NCBI GenBank assembly: GCA_028287185.1
Contig: JAQBQD010000167.1
Coordinates: forward strand, 1-33,254
Source: Gemmatimonadota bacterium
GTDB taxonomy: Bacteria > Gemmatimonadota > Gemmatimonadetes > Longimicrobiales > Longimicrobiaceae
Length of the DNA stretch: 33,254 nt
Reading direction: 5' to 3'
Shown: piece after piece, positions 1-8,068 of the stretch
How the letters are laid out: each line of letters begins with the position of its first letter
How positions within the stretch are numbered: position 1 is the stretch's first letter
Program-made: the position numbers and the translations under genes
The notes under the pieces: model-generated
What the model was told of the DNA's origin: nothing
Seen by the model: only the letters and a program-made list of their open reading frames with translations
Database searches by the model: none

Positions 1-3000
1 TCGCCGTCGCACGCGCGTTCAGCCGCCGGTAGCTCCACGTCTCCTCCCCCCACGCCACCGCCACCGCTTCCGGCGTCCGAGCCGCCTGCGCCTCGAACAG
101 CTCGTGCAGGCACGACGACTCCTCCCCATACCGCGCCCCCGTCGCGTTCCATCCCGACAGCTCCGCCCGCTCCGCGTCGGAGAGGATCTCGATCTCGCCG
201 ACCCGGCGCTCGGGGTTCGCGGTCGCGTCCGCGAGCACCTGCCCGAGGTGCTGGAGGAGGCCCGCCGCCGTCGCGCGGTCGAAGAGGTCGGAGTCGTACT
301 GGAGGCTGGCGAGCAGGCAACCGTCCACCTCGCTCATCTGGAGCGAAAGGTCGAACGCCGCGGAACCGCGCTCCAGCCGCATCGACTCCAGCACCAGGTC
401 GCCCAGCCGCGCCACGGCACCGGCCTCGCCGAGCGCGAACGCCCCGAGCGAGGCGTCGGGGGAGCCGTCCGGCGCGTGCCAGGCGAACAGGGCCTGCACG
501 AGCGGCGGCCGGGCGGGATCGCGCTCCGGCTGAAGGCGCTGCGCGAGCAGGGGGAACGGGTACGACTGGTGCTCGAGCGCCCCGACGGTCGCCGCCTGCG
601 CCTGCGCCACCAGCTCGCCGAAACGGGGATCGCCGGCGAAGCGCGCCCGGATGGGGAGGGGGTTCACGAAGTAGCCGGCCACCCCGGCCCACTCCGGCCC
701 CGTGCGGCCCGCCGCCGGCACGCCGACCAGGAGGTCCCGCTGTCCGGAGTGGCGGTGCAGGAGCACCTGGTACGCCGCCAGGAGCACCGCGTGCGCGGTG
801 ACTCCCCGGGCGCGGGCGAGCCCCCGGACGGCCTCCGACAGCTCCGCGGGCAGCCGGAGGAACTCCGACGCCCCGCGGAAGCCCTGCACGCGGCCGCGGG
901 GCCGGTCGGTGGCCAGCTCCAGCTCGAGCGGCGCGTCGCGGAGCTGCTCGCTCCAGTAGGCCCAGAGCCGCTGCCCCTCGGGCCCGGCAAGGCGGTCCCG
1001 CTCCGCCGCCACGTGGTCCGCGAAGGCGAGCGGCAGCGGCGCCAGCTCCGCGGGCTCTCCGCCGCGCTCCTGCTCGTACAGCGCCGCGATCTCGCGCAGC
1101 AGCACGCGCATCGTCCAGAAGTCGGTGACGATGTGGTGCACCACGACCAGCAGCCGGTATCCGCCGGCCCCGTCCTGGAAGAGGACGACCCGGAGCAGCG
1201 GCCCCCGCTCCAGGTCGAAGGGCCGGTCGGCTTCGGCGCCCAGGCGCGCGGCGAGCTCGCCGCCCGTGCAGCCGGCCGCGTCCTCCACACGGAAGTCGAT
1301 GCGCGCCGTCCCGCCGACGCGCTGGACCGGGTCGCCCGGCGTCTCGTGGAACGTGCTGCGCAGCGAAATGTGTCGTGAAACAAGGCCGTCGCAGGCACGA
1401 CAAAGCGCCGGCACGTCCAGCTCCGAGCGCACCCACGCCGCGGCGGCGACGTTGTACGCACCGCTCCCCGGCGCGAGCCGATGCACGAACCAGAGCGCGC
1501 GCTGGCCGTACGAAAGCGGGTACTCGGCCCCGGGCGCAGCCGAGCCCTGTCGCGCGAGCGGCCGGTCCTCGGACGGCGACTCGAGGCCGCGCACGACGCG
1601 CTCCGCGAGCTCCGCCAGGGAGGGTCCCCGGAGAAGCTCGCCGATGGGCACGGAGATCCCCAGCTCCCGCTCCAGCGTGTGCATGAGCTCCACGGCCCCG
1701 AGCGATTCCACGCCCAGCCGCGTCAGGCTCTCGCCCGGGTCGATGGCCGACGTCTCCACGCGCGCGACCCGCGCCACCTCGCGCCGGCAGAGCGCCGAGA
1801 CCACCGCCAGCCGGGCGTCGCGATCCATGTCGCGGACGAGCGCGAGGATGCCGCTTCCGTCCTCCCGCGCCGGGCGCGGCTCGTCCGCGGCGGCGGGGCG
1901 GGTCCTCGCCACCTCCTCCCACCCTCCGGCCGCGTACGCCTCGCGGCACGCGTGCCGGCGGATCTTGCCGCTCGACGTCTTCGGCAGGGTGCCGGCGCGG
2001 AGGAGCACGACGTCGTGCGCGGCAAGCTGATGCTCGTCGGAGACCGCGCGGCGCACGGCCTCGGCGACCGACCGCGCATCGTCGCGGGGGTGGCGCTCGA
2101 TCTCGCAGGCCACGACCAGCCGCTCCTCCCCGTCCACCTCGACCGGGAAGGCGGCCGCGGATCCGGGCCGGACCGACGCGTGGGCCTTCTCGGCCGTCAG
2201 CTCGACGTCGTGTGGATGGAAGTTCCGGCCGCGGACGATGATGAGGTCCTTCAGCCGGCCGGCGACGAACAGGTCGCCGTCGCGCACGAACCCGAGATCG
2301 CCCGTGCGAAGGAAGGCGGACGCGTCGCCGCCGTCCGCCAGGCGCGCGCGGAACACCTCGTCGGTCGCGTCCGGCCGGTTCCAGTACCCCGCGGCCACGC
2401 TCGGACCCGACACCCAGATCTCGCCGACGTGGCCCGGAGCCGACGGCCGCCGCGTCTCGGGATCGACGACGACCACCCGGTGCTCCGCCTCCGTCACCCC
2501 GCAGCTCACCAGCGTCCGCGCCGGCTCGCCGGCCCCCGCCTCCACCGCCCGGGCCTCGCCGCGCTCCAGGCCGGCCGCCGACACGTCCGCCGTCGCGGGG
2601 CGTCCCGGCCGGTGGGCGGCGACGAGCAGCGTGGCCTCGGCCAGGCCGTAGCACGGCCGGAATGCAGCGCCGTCGAACCCCGCGGGCCCGAACGCCTCGG
2701 CGAAGCGGCGCAGCGTCTCGGCCCGCACGGGCTCGGCGCCGTTGAAGGCGACGGACCAGCTCGACAGGTCCAGGCGCGCACGCTCCGCCTCGCCGATCCT
2801 ACGGATGCAGAGCTCGTAGGCGAAGTTGGGACCGCCGCTCGTCGTGCCCCCATACCGCGTGATCGCATCCAGCCAGCGGGAGGGCGTCTGCAGGAAGGTG
2901 AGCGGCGACATCAGCACGCACCGGCCGCCGGCGTACAGCGGCTGCAGGACGCCCCCGATCAGGCCCATGTCGTGGTAGAGCGGCAGCCAGCTCACGATCA

Positions 3001-3607
3001 CGGAGGACTCCGACTGCCCGAAGGCACGCCGGATCGCCTCTTCGTTGTGCAGCAGGTTGCCGTGCGTCACCATCACGCCCTTGGGCGTGGCGGTCGAGCC
3101 GGAGGTGTATTGCAGGAAGGCCAGGCGGTCGGGTGCCGGCTGGACCGGCTGCCAGGCATCGCCCTCGCCGTCCGGCAGGTCGTCCGTCGTGATGACCCGC
3201 ACCGGTCCGGGCCGCACCTGCGCCGCCCAGGATTCCACCTGCTCGTGCATGGCGCGCGTGGTGAGCGCCACGTGCGGCCGCGCGTCCGCGACGATGGCGG
3301 CGAGCCGCGCGTCGGGCTTGCCGCGCCGGGGGGGATGCACCGGGACCGCCACCGTCCCGCCGTACAGGCACCCCAGGAAGGCGGCGATGAAGTCGATGCC
3401 CGGCGGATAGACGAGGACCGCCCGCTCGCCCGTGGCGCGGGCCGCCTGCAGGCGGGCCCCGATCGCGCGCGCCCTGCGGTCGAGGTCGCGCCAGGTGACG
3501 CTCGCTCCCTCGTCGCCGTTCTCGTCCACGAAGGTGTAGACGGTCTCGCCCGGCCGCTCGGCCACGCGCGTTCCGACCACGTCGACCAGGCTTCTCTGCT
3601 CGATCAT
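1..3607 (-). CDS. NRPS loading/extension protein FAAL-PCP-C-A (3' end outside window)
   Basis: This is the first 1202 residues of a lipopeptide synthetase. An N-terminal fatty acyl-AMP ligase (residues 1 to about 575, YTSGSTATPKG at 167-177) would activate a fatty acid. A peptidyl carrier protein follows, with GVESLG and the phosphopantetheine serine at 635. Next is a condensation domain (about 690-1120) with its active site HHIVTD at 824-829, which would acylate the first amino acid. From about residue 1140 an adenylation domain begins and runs off the left edge, so its specificity cannot be read. The ATG overlaps the thioesterase stop codon as ATGA (3604-3607), which fixes the start and implies translational coupling. 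The FAAL-PCP-C order is that of known lipoinitiation modules. The fatty acid and peptide are unknown. Confidence 0.93.
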   Translation of the reverse strand, partial: MIEQRSLVDVVGTRVAERPGETVYTFVDENGDEGASVTWRDLDRRARAIGARLQAARATGERAVLVYPPGIDFIAAFLGCLYGGTVAVPVHPPRRGKPDARLAAIVADARPHVALTTRAMHEQVESWAAQVRPGPVRVITTDDLPDGEGDAWQPVQPAPDRLAFLQYTSGSTATPKGVMVTHGNLLHNEEAIRRAFGQSESSVIVSWLPLYHDMGLIGGVLQPLYAGGRCVLMSPLTFLQTPSRWLDAITRYGGTTSGGPNFAYELCIRRIGEAERARLDLSSWSVAFNGAEPVRAETLRRFAEAFGPAGFDGAAFRPCYGLAEATLLVAAHRPGRPATADVSAAGLERGEARAVEAGAGEPARTLVSCGVTEAEHRVVVVDPETRRPSAPGHVGEIWVSGPSVAAGYWNRPDATDEVFRARLADGGDASAFLRTGDLGFVRDGDLFVAGRLKDLIIVRGRNFHPHDVELTAEKAHASVRPGSAAAFPVEVDGEERLVVACEIERHPRDDARSVAEAVRRAVSDEHQLAAHDVVLLRAGTLPKTSSGKIRRHACREAYAAGGWEEVARTRPAAADEPRPAREDGSGILALVRDMDRDARLAVVSALCRREVARVARVETSAIDPGESLTRLGVESLGAVELMHTLERELGISVPIGELLRGPSLAELAERVVRGLESPSEDRPLARQGSAAPGAEYPLSYGQRALWFVHRLAPGSGAYNVAAAAWVRSELDVPALCRACDGLVSRHISLRSTFHETPGDPVQRVGGTARIDFRVEDAAGCTGGELAARLGAEADRPFDLERGPLLRVVLFQDGAGGYRLLVVVHHIVTDFWTMRVLLREIAALYEQERGGEPAELAPLPLAFADHVAAERDRLAGPEGQRLWAYWSEQLRDAPLELELATDRPRGRVQGFRGASEFLRLPAELSEAVRGLARARGVTAHAVLLAAYQVLLHRHSGQRDLLVGVPAAGRTGPEWAGVAGYFVNPLPIRARFAGDPRFGELVAQAQAATVGALEHQSYPFPLLAQRLQPERDPARPPLVQALFAWHAPDGSPDASLGAFALGEAGAVARLGDLVLESMRLERGSAAFDLSLQMSEVDGCLLASLQYDSDLFDRATAAGLLQHLGQVLADATANPERRVGEIEILSDAERAELSGWNATGARYGEESSCLHELFEAQAARTPEAVAVAWGEETWSYRRLNARATA

Positions 3608-4452
3608 CGGATCCGCGCTTCCGGTGGTTGCGCCGAGCGCCCGCTCGGCTGGACGCCGCGGCAATGGCCGCGCAGCTCGCCCAGCACCTCGCCCAGGAGC
3701 TCCGCGTGGTGCGTGTGGAGGAAGAAGTGATCGCCGTCGAACATGCGGGAGCGGAAGCCGCCGCACGTGTACGGCCGCCACCCTTCGACGGTCTCGGGCG
3801 GGACGATGGGATCGTGCGCCCCGCCGAACGCCGAGAGGGGGCAGTCGAGCGGCGGGCCGGGCACGTGCACGTGCGTGTCGTTCAGCTCGAAGTCCGCCCG
3901 CACCAGCGGCAGCACGAGCGACATCAGCTCCTCGTGCTCCAGCACCTCCGGCGGCGTTCCGCCGATCTCGCGAAGCTCCTGGACGAGCGCATCGTGCGGA
4001 AGCGCGTGGCGGGGCCCGCGGGGATCGGGCAGGTGCGGCGCCCTCGTTCCCGAGACGAACACGTGCACCGGGGGCCGGCGCGCCTGGAGCCGCCGCGCGA
4101 GCTCGAAGGCGATCGTGCCTCCCATGCTGTGCCCGGCCAGGGCGTACGGCCGGTCGAGGAGCGGCTCCAGCACCTCCTCGAGGGCGTCGAGCAGCCGCGG
4201 GAGAGACGTGAACGCCGGCGGGACCCAGTGGCTCTCACGTCCCGGCAGCTGCACGGCGCACACCTCGACCTCGCCGGGCAAGTCGTTCTGCCAGGCGCGG
4301 TACGCCGACGCCAGGCCGCCTGCATACGGAAAGCAGAACAGCCGCAGCGCCGCGTCGGCGCGGGGACGGCGATAGGGAAGCCACAGCGGGATGGCGTCCG
4401 CGGGAGCGGTCGTGGCGTGGAGCATGGATCTCGGGTTGGCGGGGCCGGGCAC
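3604..4452 (-). CDS. Type II (editing) thioesterase of the NRPS cluster
   Basis: This is an alpha/beta hydrolase of 282 residues, the usual size for stand-alone GrsT/SrfD-type thioesterases that clear misprimed carrier proteins. Visible hallmarks are FCFPYAGG near the N-terminus (oxyanion region), the nucleophile elbow GHSMGG, an aspartate in GGAHDPIVP, and the C-terminal histidine in GDHFFLH. The GTG at 4452 has a GGAG about 7 nt upstream. An in-frame ATG at 4425 is possible but has a poor ribosome binding site. The gene lies 27 bp after the MbtH-like gene, and its stop codon overlaps the synthetase start by 4 nt. Editing rather than product release is inferred from family and context; the synthetase terminus is not visible. 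Confidence 0.92.
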   Translation of the reverse strand: MPGPANPRSMLHATTAPADAIPLWLPYRRPRADAALRLFCFPYAGGLASAYRAWQNDLPGEVEVCAVQLPGRESHWVPPAFTSLPRLLDALEEVLEPLLDRPYALAGHSMGGTIAFELARRLQARRPPVHVFVSGTRAPHLPDPRGPRHALPHDALVQELREIGGTPPEVLEHEELMSLVLPLVRADFELNDTHVHVPGPPLDCPLSAFGGAHDPIVPPETVEGWRPYTCGGFRSRMFDGDHFFLHTHHAELLGEVLGELRGHCRGVQPSGRSAQPPEARIR

Positions 4453-4479
4453 CGCGGCGCTCCAGCGGCGCGGTGATCT

Positions 4480-4704
4480 CTACGAGGCGGCGGCGGTCTC
4501 GGCCATCGTCCTGCGCAGGCTGAGCGGGCGCATGTCGGTCCAGACCTCGCCGATGTGCTGCAGGCACTCGTTCTTCGTGCCGCTCCTGCCCACCGCCTTC
4601 CAGCCCAGGGGCAGCTCGCGCTCCGCGAGCCAGATGGAGTACTGCTCCTCGTCGTTCACGACCACGCCGTACTGCCGCACGTCTTCGCTTGCGGTGTCGG
4701 ACAT
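4480..4704 (-). CDS. MbtH-like NRPS accessory protein
   Basis: This 74-residue protein has the MbtH family signature: YSIW, then ELPLGWKAVG, KNECL and EVWTDMRPLSLR near the C-terminus. MbtH-like proteins bind adenylation domains and help them fold and activate amino acids. An in-frame ATG lies 39 nt upstream, but I chose the ATG at 4704 because GGAGGA sits directly before it and the product then has the usual family length. The gene lies between the small exported protein and the thioesterase on the same strand, so its likely partner is the adenylation domain starting at the left edge of the window. Confidence 0.93.
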   Translation of the reverse strand: MSDTASEDVRQYGVVVNDEEQYSIWLAERELPLGWKAVGRSGTKNECLQHIGEVWTDMRPLSLRRTMAETAAAS

Positions 4705-4739
4705 CGTCTCCTCCGTGGGTTTCCGAACGGCCGGTGAGC

Positions 4740-5171
4740 TCACCGGCAGGGGTTCGCGCCGGCTTCCACCCAGGCCGGCTCGGAGCTGACCAGCGTGTCG
4801 GTGCCGCGGTCACGCACCACCGGCTTCCACTCGCGCTCCTTCCAAACACGGCGGGAGTACGTCAGCGCATCGGCGCGGATCTCCACCTCGTAGCGATGCC
4901 CGGGCTCCGCCCGGAACCGGACCACCGCCTGGCCGGGCCGTGCGTCCGGGCCCATGCCGGGCCGCGGGTCGTTGCGCATCGTGAACGCCAGCGTGTGCTC
5001 GCCCGCACCGACCCGCCACCGCCGCTGCGTGGCCGACACCGAACCCCCGTCCACGCAGAGCGCCACCAGGTGGGGCTGGGTCACGCGAAGGCGCGCCCGT
5101 TCCTGCGCGGGGCCCTGGCCGCTCGCCAGGGACGTGGCCACCACCAGGCCGATCACGTATTCGAGAATCAT
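4740..5171 (-). CDS. Small exported protein of unknown function
   Basis: I do not recognise this 143-residue protein. It starts with a hydrophobic stretch (residues 1-18, MILEYVIGLVVATSLASG), which reads as a signal peptide cleaved around residue 18-22. The mature part is mainly beta-forming, with phrases such as VGAGEHTLAFTMRND and AEPGHRYEVEIRADAL that are typical of small periplasmic beta-sandwich domains. There are two cysteines, near residue 39 and at the C-terminal end. A strong GGGAGGAG lies 3 nt before the ATG. The gene sits in the NRPS operon between sbnB and the MbtH-like gene, so it is probably co-transcribed, but nothing in the sequence ties it to peptide synthesis. Confidence 0.75.
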   Translation of the reverse strand: MILEYVIGLVVATSLASGQGPAQERARLRVTQPHLVALCVDGGSVSATQRRWRVGAGEHTLAFTMRNDPRPGMGPDARPGQAVVRFRAEPGHRYEVEIRADALTYSRRVWKEREWKPVVRDRGTDTLVSSEPAWVEAGANPCR

Positions 5172-5232
5172 GGACTCCTCCCCTCGTTCGGGTCCGAATG
5201 CATCGCCCGCGTGCGCGGACGACCGGCGCCGC

Positions 5233-6246
5233 TCACGTGGCGCAGAATGCGGGAACGGTCACGCCCCGCCCGTGAGCGCGCGATCGGGCGAGCCGTGCCA
5301 CTGCCAGGTCCAGCATGCCGAGCCCGAACGGGCTGAAGACGGCCAGGCGTTCGGGGTCGCGGCGCGGGACGTCGCGGCCCAGCAGGATGTCACCCAGCGT
5401 GCAGCTCACGAAGCCGGTGTGCCCCGCCGCCTGCGCCGCCAGGTGGATCGAGGTCTCGGCCCGGCACACGTGGTCCACGTCGTCGACCACGTTGTAGGCC
5501 GCGAGGATGATCTCCGGCGAAAGGTCGCGAAGCGAGACGTGCAGGATCACGGCGCCCGGAGGAGAGACGGACAGGTCGAAGACGTGCGGCACGGCGGCGG
5601 TCGTGGCCATCGAGACGAGCGGGCAGGCGCGGAGCACCTCGTGGAGCGCCCCGACGACCTCCACCTCCACTCCTCCCACCTCGTCCCGGCAGCGCTCCCG
5701 GAACTGCTCGGCGCGGCTCGGATCGAGGTCGAAGGCGACGACGCGCCGCGAGCCGACGCCGGCGGCCGAGAGGAAGCGGACGACCTCGAGGTTGATCGGG
5801 CCGCATCCGACCACCCCCGTGGGGCCCGCGCTCCCCGGGGCGCACAGGCGCTGGGCCGCCAGCGCGGCACTCGCCGCGGTGCGCTTCGCGCTGATGGTGG
5901 ACGCTTCCAGGATCGTCTCGGCGCGCCCGGTCTCGGCCGAGTTCAGGACCATCACGGCCGATGCCCGCGGCAGGTCCCGTTGCAGGTTGCCGGGAAACGA
6001 CGCGATCCACTTCACTCCCGCCACCGGCGACTCGCCCCCCAGGTACGCCGGCAGCGCGATGATGCGATCGCGCGGGCCGTCCGGAAACCGGAGGAACGTG
6101 GAGTGCGGCAGCGAGGTCTGGCCCAGGCTGTGGGCCTCGTAGGCGGCTCTCACCGCGTCCAGGATCTCCGCCTCGCACCCGTCAAGGGCGGCGGCCACGT
6201 CGGCGCCGGCGAGGACCGTGAGGTCGCCGTCAGTGTTTGTGGACAT
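5233..6246 (-). CDS. sbnB: SbnB-like dehydrogenase (ornithine cyclodeaminase family)
   Basis: This 337-residue protein belongs to the ornithine cyclodeaminase/mu-crystallin family. It closely matches the SbnB branch: RIIALPAYLGG at 61-71, GVKWIASFPGN at 77-87, a TISAKRTAASAA stretch, and a Rossmann motif VVGCGPI at about 145-151. SbnB oxidatively splits N-(2-amino-2-carboxyethyl)-glutamate to L-2,3-diaminopropionate in siderophore pathways, working with the PLP enzyme SbnA. It sits in an NRPS operon, so it probably supplies diaminopropionate or a related amino acid as building block. No SbnA homologue is in this window. The ATG at 6246 has GGAG 8 nt upstream. The frame stays open further upstream, but that part reads antisense to neighbouring genes and was excluded. 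Confidence 0.88.
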   Translation of the reverse strand: MSTNTDGDLTVLAGADVAAALDGCEAEILDAVRAAYEAHSLGQTSLPHSTFLRFPDGPRDRIIALPAYLGGESPVAGVKWIASFPGNLQRDLPRASAVMVLNSAETGRAETILEASTISAKRTAASAALAAQRLCAPGSAGPTGVVGCGPINLEVVRFLSAAGVGSRRVVAFDLDPSRAEQFRERCRDEVGGVEVEVVGALHEVLRACPLVSMATTAAVPHVFDLSVSPPGAVILHVSLRDLSPEIILAAYNVVDDVDHVCRAETSIHLAAQAAGHTGFVSCTLGDILLGRDVPRRDPERLAVFSPFGLGMLDLAVARLARSRAHGRGVTVPAFCAT

Positions 6247-6365
6247 AGGGGTGCTCCGTTCGTGCCCGGGATGATGCCACGTCGCTGGAGCGGTCCCCGA
6301 CCCAGCCGTCGGAACAGGTCGCGCCGGGATTGCGCCCACCTCGGTCGGCGGGAAGGCCGACGCGC

Positions 6366-6923
6366 TCAGAGGAGGTCCGCGGGAAGGGCGAAGCCCAGCG
6401 TGCGCTCGCAGTAGCTGCGCCACTCCGGCGTCCCGCCGGTGAAGATCACCTGCTCGCCCGGCCAGATCGACCGCGTGACGGTGAGGTCGTGGTGGAGGTA
6501 GATGACGTCCTCGTCGGCCAGGGCATCCTCCTCCGCCGCGGCCTGGACGCGGCTCTCGGACCAGCCGTCGTACTGGCGAAGGTCGCCGACGCGATACCCC
6601 TTGCAGTGCTTGCGCGTCTCGCCGGGGTCCTGCCACACCCCACGCCCCTGCTCCGCCGCCGTCAGGAGCTCCGCCACCTCGGTGCGGCCGGCGGCCTTCG
6701 CGATCATCAGCGGCGTGCGGCTGTCCGTGCCCGTGAGCGTGACGTCGGCGCCGCGGTCGATCAGCAGGCGCACCAGGGCGGCCTCGCCACCCCCGGCCGC
6801 CCAGCACAGGGCCGTCCACCCCCGCTCGTCGCGCTCGTCGACACCCGCACCGTCGGACAGCGCGCGCTCGGCGGCCGCGGCGTCGCCGGCCTTCGCCGCC
6901 TCGATCACAGGCTGCTCTGCCAC
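6366..6923 (-). CDS. Ankyrin-repeat protein
   Basis: This 185-residue protein opens with about three ankyrin-type repeats: residues 1-100 include VDERDERGWTALCWAAGGG and VTLTGTDSRTPLMIAKAAG. A roughly 85-residue C-terminal part is not recognised; it contains YLHHDLTVTRSIWPGEQVIF and ends after an aromatic/Cys stretch. No signal peptide or membrane helix is seen, so it is probably cytoplasmic. The GTG at 6923 has AGGGAGG immediately upstream. It overlaps the end of the preceding HTH gene by 19 bp, so the two are probably translated together. Ankyrin repeats bind proteins. A role with the tandem-HTH protein is suggested only by the overlap. Confidence 0.82.
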   Translation of the reverse strand: MAEQPVIEAAKAGDAAAAERALSDGAGVDERDERGWTALCWAAGGGEAALVRLLIDRGADVTLTGTDSRTPLMIAKAAGRTEVAELLTAAEQGRGVWQDPGETRKHCKGYRVGDLRQYDGWSESRVQAAAEEDALADEDVIYLHHDLTVTRSIWPGEQVIFTGGTPEWRSYCERTLGFALPADLL

Positions 6924-7441
6924 GTGCCTCCCTCCGTCGGGCCTGTTTCGGACACCACATCCGACAGCCGCTCCCGCCGGAGGACGTCCGCGTCGAGCGC
7001 GCCGAGCGCGATGCCGCAGGGGTAGAACAGGTTGAAGACCGGCTCGCCGACCATCTCCGCGAAGGCAAGGAGCAGAGGTCCCCACGTCTCGAGCGGCGTC
7101 CCGCCGGCCTCGATGGCCGAGTAGTCCTCGGAGGCGATGCCCAGCGCCGCGGCCATCTCCCGGGTGGAGCGCCCCCGCTGCTCACGGTGCCTCCGCACGA
7201 GGCTGCCGACCTCGCCGGGCCGCGCATCGGCGGCGCGTCCCGAGTCGGCGAGGAGCCGCGAGGTCGGCACGCCCAGGCCGATCGCGATCTCGGCGAGCAG
7301 CGGACCCCACCTCTCCGCTTCCGTCGCTCCGCGCTCCAGCGCCTCGTATTCGTCGGTGCCCATGCCGAGCCGGGCCGCCGCCTCGGTGGGGCTCAGCCCT
7401 CGCCGCTCCCGCTCAATATCGAGAACCTCTCCCAGCTTCAC
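6905..7441 (-). CDS. Tandem helix-turn-helix (XRE-like) protein, first gene of the NRPS operon
   Basis: This 178-residue protein has two similar HTH units. The first covers about residues 3-60, with SPTEAAARLGMGTDEYEALERG. The second covers about 78-140, with STREMAAALGIASEDYSAIEAG. Each is followed by the same phrase, WGPLL, so the protein looks like an internal duplication. The C-terminal 40 residues lack a known domain. The GTG at 7441 has AAGGAG 7 nt before it. Being first in the operon, it may autoregulate it. Each unit is slightly longer than a textbook HTH_3, and DNA binding is inferred from the fold pattern, not shown. Confidence 0.8.
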   Translation of the reverse strand: MKLGEVLDIERERRGLSPTEAAARLGMGTDEYEALERGATEAERWGPLLAEIAIGLGVPTSRLLADSGRAADARPGEVGSLVRRHREQRGRSTREMAAALGIASEDYSAIEAGGTPLETWGPLLLAFAEMVGEPVFNLFYPCGIALGALDADVLRRERLSDVVSETGPTEGGTWQSSL

Positions 7442-7890
7442 GGGCGCTCCTTTTCGAAGTGCTGCGTCGGGACGATGGGACTGCTGCCGGGTGGCGGTGC
7501 CGGAACGCTCGTATGGTGCCGGATGCCGGCCGCGTGTGCGGCGACGTGCGCACGCTGAACCGCAATGCTGCGCCGGACTGCATCACGATGCCGGAGGCTC
7601 CAGCGCCGGAGAGGCCGGAGCCGCGAACGAACCGACGACGCATCCCCAAGTCGAACGGGATCGGGCCGAGAGGGCCGGGCTCTGGACGAACGCGCGCGCA
7701 CCACTGAACGCAGCGGGTCAAGCTCGGGCGTCGAACGCGACGCCTGCCCACGCTCCGAGCGCGACGAGCAGCGTCGGAGCTGGAGCGGGCGGACCGGACC
7801 AATGGACGCACTCGGTGCCCGTCAGTCGCAGGGCCCCCGACCGAAAGGACAAATACAGGCCGATTTCGTACGTGTTGGCGGATAAACAGC

Positions 7891-7906
7891 TGCATCTATC
7901 AGGCCA
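7891..7906 (-). promoter_or_regulatory. Candidate sigma-54 (-24/-12) promoter of the NRPS operon
   Basis: The minus strand reads TGGCCTGATAGATGCA. Against the RpoN consensus TGGCACG-N4-TTGCA this keeps TGGC, the G at position 7 and TGCA, with GG and GC separated by exactly 10 nt. It points at the NRPS operon. The adjacent upstream gene encodes a sigma-54 activator, and perfect dyads lie at the usual enhancer distance. The predicted start is near 7880. Confidence 0.6.
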
Positions 7907-7982
7907 GCCGGGCTCCCGCAGGCTTTTCCAAGGTATGTGATTGATGCAACGAAACCTACAATCCAGGGCATCCAGCCCGGCT

Positions 7983-8011
7983 CACACCGAGGTGTGAAGT
8001 CTGCTTCACAC
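7983..8011. promoter_or_regulatory. Overlapping perfect inverted repeats, candidate enhancer (UAS) for the sigma-54 activator
   Basis: Two perfect dyads share sequence here: CACACC-GA-GGTGTG (7983-7996) and GTGTGAAG-TCTG-CTTCACAC (7992-8011). TGTG...CACA dyads are typical binding sites of Fis-type HTH enhancer-binding proteins. Their distance of roughly 80-105 bp upstream of the -24 element at 7905 is ideal for DNA-looping activation. A binding role is inferred. Confidence 0.6.
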
Positions 8012-8054
8012 TACGGCGGGTGATGTGCGGAGAATTGCACACGTCCCGACCTGT

Positions 8055-8064
8055 GGTGCACACC
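8055..8064. promoter_or_regulatory. Third small dyad near the enhancer cluster
   Basis: GGTG-CA-CACC is a perfect short dyad. The shared word TGCACAC also occurs at about 8036-8042. It lies directly beyond the stop codon of the activator gene and may be an accessory half-site of the enhancer. The element is short, so chance is possible. Confidence 0.35.
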
Positions 8065-8068
8065 CCCC

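Larger units (their letters stand above)
7442..8068. other. Regulatory intergenic region between the sigma-54 activator gene and the NRPS operon
   Basis: This 627-bp stretch has no convincing coding sequence. It contains the candidate sigma-54 promoter (7891-7906) and the inverted-repeat cluster (7983-8064), listed separately. If transcription starts near 7880, the leader before the GTG at 7441 would be about 440 nt, unusually long. I found no recognisable riboswitch or leader peptide in it. Confidence 0.6.

Noticed and set aside
1481..3730. Long plus-strand open frame (about 749 codons) across the NRPS gene
   Set aside because: It is antisense to clear FAAL, carrier and condensation motifs. 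The translation is Arg/Ala-rich with no domain, as expected for the reverse strand of a high-GC gene.
6247..7227. N-terminal extension of the SbnB frame
   Set aside because: It overlaps the ankyrin and HTH genes out of frame, shows no domain, and a good ATG with ribosome binding site exists at 6246.
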